A DNA stretch of 64,000 bases, taken from the NCBI RefSeq assembly GCF_016865485.1, contig NZ_AP024452.1, forward strand, positions 372,001 through 436,000, in the 5' to 3' direction. A program made the position numbers and the translations under genes. The notes beneath the pieces are model-generated. The model did no database searches. It was given only the letters and a program-made list of their open reading frames with translations, and was not told the DNA's origin. This stretch comes from Luteitalea sp. TBR-22 (GTDB lineage Bacteria > Acidobacteriota > Vicinamibacteria > Vicinamibacterales > Vicinamibacteraceae). Shown piece by piece: positions 1-8,360 of the stretch (within the stretch, counting starts at the first letter, position 1; every line of letters begins with the position of its first letter).

Positions 1-513
1 ACCACGTCCAACCGCCTGCGCACCGCGGTGGTGCTGGCCAACCAGCGCGTGCACCTCGCCTCGCAATCGGACCCGAGCCTGCAGGGCATGGCGACGACCG
101 TCGCCGCCGTGCTGGTGGCAGGCAACGTCGTGTCGTTTGCCAACGTCGGCGACAGCCGCATCTACCGCCTCGGTCCCGGCCCGTCGCGTCTGCTGACCGA
201 GGACGATGCGGCGACGGTGGACCAGCTGGACTCGGCGGGCGAGCGCATCGGGTCGCGCCGCGCGCTCACGCGCGCCCTCGGCGCGGAGTCCGAGGTCACG
301 CCCTCGATGGCGGAGATGCCGGTGCCGGCCTGGCTGCGGCTGTTGATCTGCAGTGACGGGCTGCACGGCGTGGTGGGGATCGAGGAACTCGAGCCGGCGG
401 CCATCGACGGCTCGCCGCAGGACGTGGCCAGCCGCCTGGTCGCCCAGGCCATCGACGCCGGCACCCGTGACAACGTCAGCGTCCTGATCGTGGACGTGGG
501 AGAGCGACAGTGA
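1..513 (+). CDS. PP2C-family Ser/Thr protein phosphatase, 3' part
   Basis: The reading frame is open from the first base, so the true start lies upstream and only about 170 C-terminal residues are present. PP2C signatures are clear: the core strand with VGDSRIYRL, where the Gly-Asp pair binds the metal ions; LLICSDGL, with a second metal-binding Asp; and the C-terminal GTRDNVSVLIVDV, with the last metal-binding Asp. PP2C enzymes remove phosphate from Ser/Thr using two Mn or Mg ions and in bacteria usually oppose Hanks-type kinases. The stop overlaps the next start (GTGA), so the following gene is probably translationally coupled. Confidence 0.85.
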   Translation, partial: TTSNRLRTAVVLANQRVHLASQSDPSLQGMATTVAAVLVAGNVVSFANVGDSRIYRLGPGPSRLLTEDDAATVDQLDSAGERIGSRRALTRALGAESEVTPSMAEMPVPAWLRLLICSDGLHGVVGIEELEPAAIDGSPQDVASRLVAQAIDAGTRDNVSVLIVDVGERQ

Positions 514-1121
514 ACGACAGCACCGGCCATCGGCCTTCGGCCAGCGGCCTTCGAGTTCCCCTTCGGGCCCCTGTGGCCTTCGCACTTCGGCTGCTGTTGG
601 TCATCCCGGCATTCGCCATCGCGGCAGTGTCTGGCGCGGCCTCCGCCCAGCCCCTGCCGGCCAAGGACACGCAGCCCTACAAGAGCCTCGTGTACAACGT
701 GGCGTTCAGCTACCCGAAGGACGACTGGGTGGCGGTGCCCGCCACCGGCGGCAACATCGCCCTGCTGATGCAGAAGAAGGGCGAGGCCAGCCTGGCCCTC
801 GACTACACGGTCCTGCGCGTCGCGCTCGCCGCCGACGAGATCGACGACACCTTCAAGGAGATCGAGCTCGAGCAGCTCACGCAGCGCGCCCCCCACGCGC
901 GCGTCGTCAGCAGCGCGCTCAGCGAACTCGGCGGCAACAAGGTGGTGGTGATCCGCTACGGGGCGAGCGGACTCACCGGTGACCTCGACGTCACGCAGTA
1001 CAGCGTCGTGAGCGGCGCGTCCCTCTACCGCCTGACCTGCGCCGCCACGCGTGCGACGGCGGCCAGGCACGCGCGCGCCTGCGACACGGTCGCCCGCACC
1101 CTGACCGTCGGCAAGAAGTGA
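510..1121 (+). CDS. Exported protein of unknown function
   Basis: A 203-aa protein starting at GTG and overlapping the phosphatase stop by 4 bases. A hydrophobic stretch (about residues 27-46, ending in a SGAASAQP-like cleavage region) suggests a signal peptide with a long n-region. The mature part is a small alpha/beta domain beginning YKSLVYNVAFSYPKDDWVAVP, reminiscent of PsbP or lipoprotein-type domains that start with a F-SYP-DW motif. Two Cys occur near the C-terminus. I do not recognise a specific family. It overlaps the next gene by 4 bases, so all three form one operon. Confidence 0.7.
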   Translation: MNDSTGHRPSASGLRVPLRAPVAFALRLLLVIPAFAIAAVSGAASAQPLPAKDTQPYKSLVYNVAFSYPKDDWVAVPATGGNIALLMQKKGEASLALDYTVLRVALAADEIDDTFKEIELEQLTQRAPHARVVSSALSELGGNKVVVIRYGASGLTGDLDVTQYSVVSGASLYRLTCAATRATAARHARACDTVARTLTVGKK

Positions 1122-1474
1122 CCCCGGCTCGCCGCACGCGGGTGCGCGGACCGGGCGGCGCCCTCGTCGGCGAGGTGGTCGAGGCGCGCACGGCGTGGGG
1201 GCGCATGGTGGGCCTGCTGGCGCACACCTCGCTGCCCGTCGGCGAGGGCCTGCTGCTCGCGCCGGCCTGGTCGATCCACACGTGGTTCATGCGCATCCCG
1301 ATCGACGTGGTGTTCCTCGATGGCGAGGACCGCGTGCTGCGCGTGTTCCCGGCCCTGCCCGCGTGGCGCCTCGTCTCGGGCACGCGCCAGGCACGCACGG
1401 TCCTCGAGTTCGGGGCCGGCACCCTCGCGCGCACCCCACTGACGGTGGGCGACCAGGTGACCTTCGAACGCTGA
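1118..1474 (+). CDS. DUF192 family protein
   Basis: A 118-aa protein from GTG at 1118 overlapping the preceding stop. It has the DUF192 layout: a GRMVGLL segment, an EGLLL strand, the diagnostic SIHTWFMRIPIDVVFLD block at about residues 52-68, then RVLRVFPALPAW and a C-terminal VLEFGAGTLARTPLTVGDQV. DUF192 proteins are small beta-barrel proteins, often exported, of uncertain function. This copy lacks an obvious signal peptide. It ends the operon; the junction with the convergent peptidase carries paired repeat arms. Confidence 0.85.
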   Translation: MTPARRTRVRGPGGALVGEVVEARTAWGRMVGLLAHTSLPVGEGLLLAPAWSIHTWFMRIPIDVVFLDGEDRVLRVFPALPAWRLVSGTRQARTVLEFGAGTLARTPLTVGDQVTFER

Positions 1475-1609
1475 GGCTGGCAATCTGAAATTCGAAGTCT
1501 GAAATTCTCGCGGGGCGCGGCGGCGCCGCAGCCCCTCGGGTTGCCGCGAGCGGCAAGGCCGAGAGGCCGGCCGCCGATCAGTTTCAGATCTCACGTTTCA
1601 GACTGCCGT
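1475..1609. repeat. Convergent junction with TCTGAAA heptad arms and central hairpin
   Basis: Downstream of the DUF192 stop the plus strand has TCTGAAA at 1484-1490 and 1498-1504, two heptads apart. Downstream of the peptidase stop the minus strand has the same word twice, again 14 nt apart (plus-strand TTTCAGA at about 1582-1588 and 1596-1602). Each gene end therefore carries its own sense copy. Between the arms TTGCCGC (1541-1547) pairs with GCGGCAA (1550-1556), extended by CTCGG/CCGAG outside; this could act as a bidirectional terminator. Confidence 0.6.
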
Positions 1610-3874
1610 TCACTCGGGGCCCGGCCGCAGGTGCGCCAGGAAGTACCGTGCGATCAGCGCGTGCAGGTGCAGCGACGTGCCCGGCCCCTCGGCAATCGCG
1701 TGCGTGCGATTGGGGTAGGCCATCATGTCGAAGGGCTTGCCCAGCTCGATCAGCCGGTTGATCAGCCGCTCGGCGCCCTGGAAGTGCACGTTGTCGTCGC
1801 CCGTGCCGTGGACGATCAGCAGCTTCCCGCGCAGGCCTTCGGCGTAGTGGATCGGCGAGCCCGCCTTGTAGCCGGCGGCGTTGGCGTCCGGCAGGCCCAT
1901 GTAGCGCTCCTGGTAGATCGTGTCGTAGAGCCGCTGGTCAGGCACCGGCGCCACCGACACGCCCACCTGATACAGGTCGGGATGGCGGAACATGCCGTTC
2001 AGGGTGCTCGTGCCGCCGCCGCTCCAGCCCCACAGTCCGACGCGTGACCGATCGAGGAACGGGAAGCGGGCAAGGATGGCGCGTGTGGCCGCCGCGTGCT
2101 CGCGCGACGACAGGTCGCCGATGCTGCCGTACACCACCTTGCGCCACGCGGTGCCGCGCGACGCGGGCGTGCCGCGGGTGTCGACGCTCACGACCACGTA
2201 GCCGGCATCGGCAAGCGCGCGATGGAACAGCGTCCGCGGACCGCCCCAGCGATCGGTCACCGACTGCGCCGCCGGTTCGCCGTACACGTACACGACCATC
2301 GGATACCGCTTCGCGGGATCGAACGACGCGGGCTTGATCATCCAGCCGTCGAACGTCACGCCGTCGGCCTCGACCCGGAAGAACTCGAGCGGCGCCCGGT
2401 GCGGCTCGACGAGACGCGCCTCGAGTTCCGACGTGTCGGTGAGCGTCCGCAGCGATCGATGCGACGCCAGGTCGACCACGTCCACGACTGGCGGGCGGTC
2501 GGCGCGCGACCAGGTGTGGAATGCATGGCGGCCGTCCGGCGCGACGTCGTACTCGTGCCAGCCGGCCTGTGCGTCGGGCGTCACCCGTTCAGGCGCGGCC
2601 CCGCCGTCCAGTCGCGAGCGATACAGGTAGCGCTGCGTGGCGCTGGCCGGGCTGGCCGTCACGTACAGCCAGCCGCCGCGCTCGTCGACGCCCGCCAGGT
2701 CCATGGCGTCCGCCTCGAACGGCGTCACCGAGCGAGCCTGCCCGTCGTTCACGCCGACCCGCAGTACGTGGCGCCACGCGCCCCGCTCGCTGGCGATCAG
2801 GAAGGCGCGGCCGGCATCGATCCACACGGGGCGGTCGGTCGGCTCGACCCACGTGTCGAGCTGGTCGCGGAACAGGCGGCGGACGTCGCCCGTGCGCGCG
2901 TCGGCGAGCAGCACGTCATTGCGCTGCTGCAGCCGATCGAGCTGCTGCAACACGAGGGTGTCCGCGTCGCGCCAGTCGACGCGCGCGACGTAGGTCTGCC
3001 GCGGGTCGCCCTCGGTGCGCATCCAGCGGGTCTTGCCGCCGCCCGCCGGGACCACGCCCACCCGCACGGCGGAATTGGTGGTGCCCACCTTCGGGTACGC
3101 GAATCGCGTGACGACGGGGTAGGTCGTGTCGGTGTTGTTGACGAGCGAGAACTGGCCGACCTCCGTCGTATCGAACTGCCAGTAGGCCACGTGACGGCCG
3201 TCGGGGCTCCAGCGGAAGCCGTCGCGGACGTCGAGCTCCTCCTCGTACACCCAGTCCGACGTGCCGTTGATCGTCGTCGCCGAGCCGTCGGCGGTCAGGC
3301 GCGTGATGCGGCCGTCGTCGAGCCGCTCGACGAAGATGTCGTTGGCGCGGACGTAGGCGACGCGCGAGCCGTCGGGCGAGAACTTCGCGAACATCAGCGT
3401 CGACGGCGCTGCGTCGCCTCCGAGCTTGCGCAGGCGTCCCGAGGCGACGTCCAGCACCCAGTAGTCGCCCCGGGTGTTCCGTCGCCACACCCGCACGGTG
3501 TTGGTGAACACCAGCAGCCGCCTCCCGTCGGCCGACCACGCGTAGTCGGCCATCTCCAGCGGGTCGGTGGCTCCCTGGGGCACGAGGCGCGACGCAGGCA
3601 CGAGCACCCGCCGCTCGCCCGACACGGTGTCGTAGCGCACGAGGTCGGGTGCCTTCGCGCCGCTCGCGCGTTCGAGCGTCGTGTAGCCCCCACCCTCGTC
3701 GACCCATCGGGCCGGCCCGAAGCGCGGCACGTCGTAGGTGCGCTCCCGGAAGATGCGGGAGAGGCGCGTGTCGAGGCCTGCATCCCCGGTGAGCGACTGG
3801 GCGGTCGCGACGGTGGACGCAAGCAGCAGGGCTGTCGCCGCGAGGGCACGAGCGGCGCCGGTCGACTTGAGCAT
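1610..3874 (-). CDS. Dipeptidyl peptidase IV (serine peptidase S9B)
   Basis: A 754-aa exported peptidase. I chose the ATG at 3874 because it directly precedes a signal peptide (MLKSTGAARALAATALLLAS, then TVATAQ); the frame stays open further upstream without homology. An N-terminal beta-propeller carries the DPP4 substrate-N-terminus motif D207-W-V-Y-E-E-E. The C-terminal alpha/beta hydrolase domain has Ser618 in GWSGGG, Asp693 in HGTGDDNVH and His725 in NRTHAIAEG, the full S9 triad in correct order. It should cleave X-Pro dipeptides from peptide N-termini in the periplasm. Length matches the family. It is a single gene, divergent from the DUF6797 gene. Confidence 0.95.
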   Translation of the reverse strand: MLKSTGAARALAATALLLASTVATAQSLTGDAGLDTRLSRIFRERTYDVPRFGPARWVDEGGGYTTLERASGAKAPDLVRYDTVSGERRVLVPASRLVPQGATDPLEMADYAWSADGRRLLVFTNTVRVWRRNTRGDYWVLDVASGRLRKLGGDAAPSTLMFAKFSPDGSRVAYVRANDIFVERLDDGRITRLTADGSATTINGTSDWVYEEELDVRDGFRWSPDGRHVAYWQFDTTEVGQFSLVNNTDTTYPVVTRFAYPKVGTTNSAVRVGVVPAGGGKTRWMRTEGDPRQTYVARVDWRDADTLVLQQLDRLQQRNDVLLADARTGDVRRLFRDQLDTWVEPTDRPVWIDAGRAFLIASERGAWRHVLRVGVNDGQARSVTPFEADAMDLAGVDERGGWLYVTASPASATQRYLYRSRLDGGAAPERVTPDAQAGWHEYDVAPDGRHAFHTWSRADRPPVVDVVDLASHRSLRTLTDTSELEARLVEPHRAPLEFFRVEADGVTFDGWMIKPASFDPAKRYPMVVYVYGEPAAQSVTDRWGGPRTLFHRALADAGYVVVSVDTRGTPASRGTAWRKVVYGSIGDLSSREHAAATRAILARFPFLDRSRVGLWGWSGGGTSTLNGMFRHPDLYQVGVSVAPVPDQRLYDTIYQERYMGLPDANAAGYKAGSPIHYAEGLRGKLLIVHGTGDDNVHFQGAERLINRLIELGKPFDMMAYPNRTHAIAEGPGTSLHLHALIARYFLAHLRPGPE

Positions 3875-3941
3875 GCCCGAGTGTACTTGGGCTCGGCGAG
3901 TCACGAGCGGGGGAGCGCCTCGCGGTAACATCGGCACCTCG

Positions 3942-6620
3942 ATGCCGCGTGTCCCGTCACTCCGCCTGATTGCCGGCGTCTGTGCCCTTGCCGCGGCCAC
4001 CGCGGGGGGCGGCAGTGCGCTTTCCGGTCGCGAGACCATCCAGTCGGCGACCATGACCCCCGGGCCGTGGCTCGAAGACGATGCGCCGTTCTTCTCGTCG
4101 GTGGTCGATGCGCGCGCCGCCGGTGCGTCCCTGCCGGCGACCAACCTCGCGCCCCGCGCGCTGGTGCTGCCCGCTGGCCGCGGGCAGTGGGTCGCCTTCG
4201 ACCCCGACCTGCTGCGGGTGGTGGCGGCCTGGCAGGGTGCCGGCGTGACGCCGACCGCCTTGGCGCCCGGCTCGTACCACAAGCTCGATCGCAAGACTCC
4301 GGGTGGGCAGAAGGACCTGCCGGCGCCCGACGGCCGCATCGTCATCGCGACAGGCCTGTATGCGGGCTGGCAGACCGGCGACCGCGTGAGGTTCGAGGAT
4401 CCGCGCGCCCCGGCGCCCTCGCCCGAGGAGGTGGGGCGGGGCCCGATCGCCGCTGAAGACGGCCGGTTCTCGGCCATTCGCCTGACGCGCGACGGTGCGG
4501 TGCTCGAGTACGAGGTCGCCGGCACGGCGGTGCAGGAGTGGATGTCGGGCGTGCCCTCGCGGTCCGACGTCGTGGTGCGGCAGTTCGCGGTAGCCCCGAG
4601 CACGCAGGTGCACTGGCTCGTCGTCGGCGTGCCCGCGCCCGGTCACGACGTGCACCTGGCGACGTCGCGTGGGGCGCGGGGGATCACGCTGCAGGCGGTC
4701 ACGCCTGCCGCGGGCATGGCGGTGCAGGTCGTGCGCGTGCCGGCGCACGCTGCGCCGGTGCGCTTTGCCGTGGCCATCCATCCGGCCGACGCCGTGCCCG
4801 CCGTGGCGCTCGGGCCGGTGCCCACGACGGTGGCCGCGCCCCGCTGGCGCGAGGCGGTCACCACGCGCGTGACGCCGTCGTCGTCCCGCGACGCGTACGT
4901 CGTGGACGACATCGCCTTGCCCATGCCGAACCCCTGGAAGCGCCTGGTGCGCGTCAGCGACGTGCAGTTCCTGGCCGACGGCACGGCGGTGTGCGTCACG
5001 CTCGATGGCGACGTGTGGACCGCGCGTGGCGTCGGGTCGCGCGACGGGGAGGTGCAGTGGCGGCGGTTCGCGTCTGGGCTCCACGAGCCGCTCACGCTCG
5101 CCATCCGCGACGAGCAGGTTCACGTCTTCGACCGCAACGGCATCTGGCGCCTGCGCGACACCAACGGCGACGGCGAGGCCGACCGGCACGAGCTCTTCTC
5201 GAATGCCTTCGCGCAGACCGCCGACACGCGCGAGTTCCCGAGCACCATCCGGCTCGGGCCGGGCGGCGAGTTCGTGATCGCCAAGGGCGGGCAGGAGGCG
5301 ACGACCATCGGCAAGCACAACGGCAGCGTGCTGCGGATCTCGGCCGACGGCCGTACGGCGACCGTGCTCGGCTACGGCCTGCGCCAGCCGCAGCTCGCGG
5401 TGCACCCGCAGACCGGCCTGGTGACGGCCAGCGATCAGCAGGGCCACTACATCCCGAGCACGCCGCTGCACATCGTGCGCGACCGCCAGTTCTACGGGTT
5501 CCTGAGCGACATCCTGCCGAAGGAGGTCTACCCGGCGCCGATTGCCGCGCCGCTCACGTGGATTCCGCACGACGTCAACGCGTCGGCGATGTCGCAGGTG
5601 TGGATGCTCGAGTCGCGCATGGGGCCGCTCGACAACGGGCTGGTGCACATCGCGTACAACCGCCCCGAGTTGTTCCGGGTGCTGCTCGACCTCGACAGGC
5701 CGGTGCCGCAGGCCGCCGTCGTCAGCCTCACGTCGGCCTTCGATTACCCGCCCCTGAACGGCGCGGTCAACCCCGAGGACGGGCAGCTGTACATCGCCGG
5801 CTTCCAGATCGTCGGCTGGGGCACGACCGCGACGCGGCTCGCGGGCCTCGGCCGCGTGCGCTACACCGGCGCGCCCGTCACCGTGCCTCGGCAGCTGACG
5901 CCGATGCGGGAAGGCGTGCTGCTGCGCTTCGACCTCGCGCTCGACAGGGCGAGCGCGGCAAACGCTGCCAACTTCGCGGCGGCCAGCTGGGGCTACAAGC
6001 GGACCTTCAGGTACGGGTCGCCGAACTACAAGGCCGACGGCACGCCGGGCGTCGATCCGCTGTCGCCCAGCGTCGCCTACGTCTCGGCCGATGGTCGCGG
6101 CGTGTTCGTGACCATCCCCGGCATGAAACCGGTGATGCAGTTGAAGGTGGCCTGGACCCTGAAGGCACGCGACGGTCGCGAGGTGAAGGGCGAGGCGTAC
6201 ACGACGCCCTACGCGCTCGAGCCGTTCAACCCGCGCGCCGAGGGCTTCGGCGACATCACGCTCGACCTCACGCGCCGCGAGGCGCCGGTCGGGCCGGTCG
6301 TGGCTGCGGCGCCGACGGTGGACGAGGGACGCGAGGTGTTCGTGCGGTACGGGTGCCTGGCCTGCCATGCGCCCGAACGCGGTGCCGCGCCCAAGATGGG
6401 CCCGACGCTGGCAGGGCTGTACGGCACGTCGCGACGCCTCGCGAACCGGCCGGAACCCGTCGTCGCCGACGAGGCCTACCTCCGACAGTCCATCCGCGAG
6501 CCCGCGGCCGCCGTCGCCGAGGGCTTCGATCGGCCCGGGGTCGGCATGCCCAGCTTCACCGGCGTGCTCACGGACGGGCAGGTCGAGTCGGTAATCCTCT
6601 TCATCAAGAGCTTGAAGTGA
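3942..6620 (+). CDS. DUF6797-type beta-propeller protein with C-terminal cytochrome c domain
   Basis: An 892-aa protein starting at the ATG at 3942, which opens a signal peptide (LIAGVCALAAATAGG). Most of the protein (about residues 40-770) looks like the DUF6797 plus NHL/PQQ-type propeller seen in large periplasmic proteins of Planctomycetota, Verrucomicrobiota and Acidobacteriota; a propeller strand has DTNGDGEADR. The last ~95 residues are a class I cytochrome c domain with C805-L-A-C-H809 and a likely axial ligand in GMPSF (Met869). It is probably a periplasmic dehydrogenase or binding protein that passes electrons through its heme; the substrate is unknown. A sulfatase follows, as is common for polysaccharide catabolism. 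Confidence 0.8.
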   Translation: MPRVPSLRLIAGVCALAAATAGGGSALSGRETIQSATMTPGPWLEDDAPFFSSVVDARAAGASLPATNLAPRALVLPAGRGQWVAFDPDLLRVVAAWQGAGVTPTALAPGSYHKLDRKTPGGQKDLPAPDGRIVIATGLYAGWQTGDRVRFEDPRAPAPSPEEVGRGPIAAEDGRFSAIRLTRDGAVLEYEVAGTAVQEWMSGVPSRSDVVVRQFAVAPSTQVHWLVVGVPAPGHDVHLATSRGARGITLQAVTPAAGMAVQVVRVPAHAAPVRFAVAIHPADAVPAVALGPVPTTVAAPRWREAVTTRVTPSSSRDAYVVDDIALPMPNPWKRLVRVSDVQFLADGTAVCVTLDGDVWTARGVGSRDGEVQWRRFASGLHEPLTLAIRDEQVHVFDRNGIWRLRDTNGDGEADRHELFSNAFAQTADTREFPSTIRLGPGGEFVIAKGGQEATTIGKHNGSVLRISADGRTATVLGYGLRQPQLAVHPQTGLVTASDQQGHYIPSTPLHIVRDRQFYGFLSDILPKEVYPAPIAAPLTWIPHDVNASAMSQVWMLESRMGPLDNGLVHIAYNRPELFRVLLDLDRPVPQAAVVSLTSAFDYPPLNGAVNPEDGQLYIAGFQIVGWGTTATRLAGLGRVRYTGAPVTVPRQLTPMREGVLLRFDLALDRASAANAANFAAASWGYKRTFRYGSPNYKADGTPGVDPLSPSVAYVSADGRGVFVTIPGMKPVMQLKVAWTLKARDGREVKGEAYTTPYALEPFNPRAEGFGDITLDLTRREAPVGPVVAAAPTVDEGREVFVRYGCLACHAPERGAAPKMGPTLAGLYGTSRRLANRPEPVVADEAYLRQSIREPAAAVAEGFDRPGVGMPSFTGVLTDGQVESVILFIKSLK

Positions 6621-6655
6621 CATCCCGGGGCTGGGCGCTGGGCCAGTGCCGACCG

Positions 6656-6743
6656 CCGACGCCGACTCCCGATTCCCGACTCCCGACTCCGACTCCCGAC
6701 TCCCGACTCCCGACTCCCGACTCCCGACTCCCGACTCCCGACC
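6656..6743. repeat. Heptameric tandem repeat (GACTCCC)n
   Basis: Between the cytochrome and sulfatase genes lies an array of about ten imperfect copies of the heptamer GACTCCC, with one ATTCCC variant and one shortened unit. It is non-coding by context: the sulfatase signal peptide starts at 6775, so the array lies in its 5' leader. The period is 7, as in the other intergenic repeats of this window. Confidence 0.85.
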
Positions 6744-6774
6744 GCGAACACCCAGTGAGACACTGAGCCCCGTC

Positions 6775-8253
6775 ATGCACCTGCATCGATTCGCCGTGCT
6801 TGCAGCGCTCTTCCTCGGGCTCGTGCCCGCGTTCGCGGTGGCGCAGGCTCCGGTCCCGCCAGCGCGCCGACCGAACATCCTCGTGATCCTCACCGACGAC
6901 CAGCGCTGGGACGCGCTCGGCGTGGTGCAGCGCGCACAGGGCGACGCGGCACTGTTCCCGTGGCTGAAGACCCCCAATCTCGATCGCCTCGCCGCCGAGG
7001 GCGCGCGATTCGACCACGCGTTCGTCACCACGTCGCTGTGCTCGCCGAGCCGTGCGTCGCTCCTGAGCGGCCGCTACGCGCGTCGTCACCAGGTGCTGAA
7101 CAACTTCACCGAGTACCCCGTCGACCTGCCCAGTTACCCGAGGCGATTGAAAGACGCCGGTTACGAGACCGCATATGTCGGCAAGTGGCACATGGGCGAG
7201 GACAACGACGCGCCGCGCCCGGGCTTCGACCACTGGATGAGCCACCGCGGCCAGGGGAACTACTTCGACAACGAGTTCAACATCGACGGCACGCGCACGA
7301 AGATCCCCGGCTACTACACGACCGTCGTCACCGACCACGCGGTGCAGTGGATCGGGAAGGCGCACGACAGGCCGTGGCTGCTCGTGCTCGGGCAGAAGGC
7401 GCCACACGGTGGACCGATCCAGCCGGAGCCGCGGTTCGCGCACGCCCTCGACGCGTTCCCCGTGCGCCTGCCCGTCAGCTACGACAACTACCGCGCCGCC
7501 GACGGAAAGCCCGCCTGGCTCGAGGAGAGCCTCCCGACCTGGCACGGCGCGAAGGGGCCGCTCTACGACCTGAAGACCCACGACGCCTTCGTGCGCGCGT
7601 ACCTCGCGACGCTGCTGTCGGTGGACGAGGCCGTGGGCCGCGTGTACGAAGCGCTCCGCAAGAGCGGGCAGCTCGACGACACGGTCATCGTCTTCACCAG
7701 CGACAACGGCTTCGTGCTCGGAGAGCACGGTCGGGTCGACAAACGGACGATGTACGAGGACAGCATCAGGGTGCCGCTGCTGGTGCGGTATCCGAGGGTC
7801 GTCCGTCCGGGGACGGTCGTGAGCCGGATGGTGCTGAGCCACGACCTGGCGCCGAGCCTGCTCGAGATCGCGGGCGCATCGCCTCTCGCCGACGTGACAG
7901 GCGCGTCGTGGCTGCCGCTGCTGCGCGGGCAGGCCGTGGCGTGGCGCGAGGCGTTCCTCTACGAGTACAACTTCGAGAAGCAGTTCCCGTACACGCCCAA
8001 CGTGCGTGGCGTGCGGACCGATCGCTGGAAGTTCATCAGGTACCCGCAGGGCGACGGGTCACCTGATCGGTTCACGGCCGAACTGTACGACCTGCGAGCC
8101 GACCCGCACGAGTTGAAGAACCTGAGCGCCGATCCCGCGCACGCCGCAACGCGCCGCGAGATGGAGCGCCTGCTCGAGCAGGTCTCGACGCAGGCCGGCG
8201 CCGACCGCATGCCCGTCTACGAGGGGATCGTCAACGTGCGGCCGGTGCACTGA
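6775..8253 (+). CDS. Sulfatase (formylglycine-dependent, type I)
   Basis: A 492-aa exported sulfatase. The ATG at 6775 begins a signal peptide (FAVLAALFLGLVPAFAVAQ); the frame is open further upstream only because the heptamer repeat lacks stops. The metal-binding Asp41-Asp42 lie in ILTDDQRWD. The modification motif C89-S-P-S-R, whose Cys becomes formylglycine, is intact and followed by ASLLSG. Also present are GKWHMG, a SDNGFVLGEHG metal site and a C-terminal RTDRWKFIRY segment typical of bacterial carbohydrate sulfatases. It hydrolyses sulfate esters, probably on a polysaccharide, in the periplasm. It needs a formylglycine-generating enzyme not seen here. Confidence 0.93.
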   Translation: MHLHRFAVLAALFLGLVPAFAVAQAPVPPARRPNILVILTDDQRWDALGVVQRAQGDAALFPWLKTPNLDRLAAEGARFDHAFVTTSLCSPSRASLLSGRYARRHQVLNNFTEYPVDLPSYPRRLKDAGYETAYVGKWHMGEDNDAPRPGFDHWMSHRGQGNYFDNEFNIDGTRTKIPGYYTTVVTDHAVQWIGKAHDRPWLLVLGQKAPHGGPIQPEPRFAHALDAFPVRLPVSYDNYRAADGKPAWLEESLPTWHGAKGPLYDLKTHDAFVRAYLATLLSVDEAVGRVYEALRKSGQLDDTVIVFTSDNGFVLGEHGRVDKRTMYEDSIRVPLLVRYPRVVRPGTVVSRMVLSHDLAPSLLEIAGASPLADVTGASWLPLLRGQAVAWREAFLYEYNFEKQFPYTPNVRGVRTDRWKFIRYPQGDGSPDRFTAELYDLRADPHELKNLSADPAHAATRREMERLLEQVSTQAGADRMPVYEGIVNVRPVH

Positions 8254-8261
8254 TCACACGC

Positions 8262-8355
8262 GGCTCAAGGCTTCAGGCTCGAGGCTCAGAAAGCACAGCA
8301 CCCATTCAGCATGATTTCTGAGCCCTGAGCCCTGAGCCCTGAGCCCTTGAGCCGC
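8262..8355. terminator. Bidirectional repeat hairpin (CTGAGCC heptads) at convergent gene ends
   Basis: The junction between sulfatase and selenoprotein gene is a long inverted repeat. The left arm begins GGCTCAAGG and ends GGCTCAGAAA; the right arm begins TTTCTGAGCC, runs through four CTGAGCC heptads from 8318 and ends CCTTGAGCC. Read in the sense of either gene it begins GGCTCAAGG and ends GGCTCAGAAA. The transcript could form a long GC-rich hairpin, so a bidirectional terminator role is plausible. There is no strong U-tract. Confidence 0.6.
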
Positions 8356-8360
8356 CGTGC

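Noticed and set aside
6656-6743. Possible CRISPR array or coding Pro/Asp/Ser repeat
   Set aside because: The unit is only 7 bases with no spacers, and the sulfatase signal peptide starts later; it is a simple tandem repeat.
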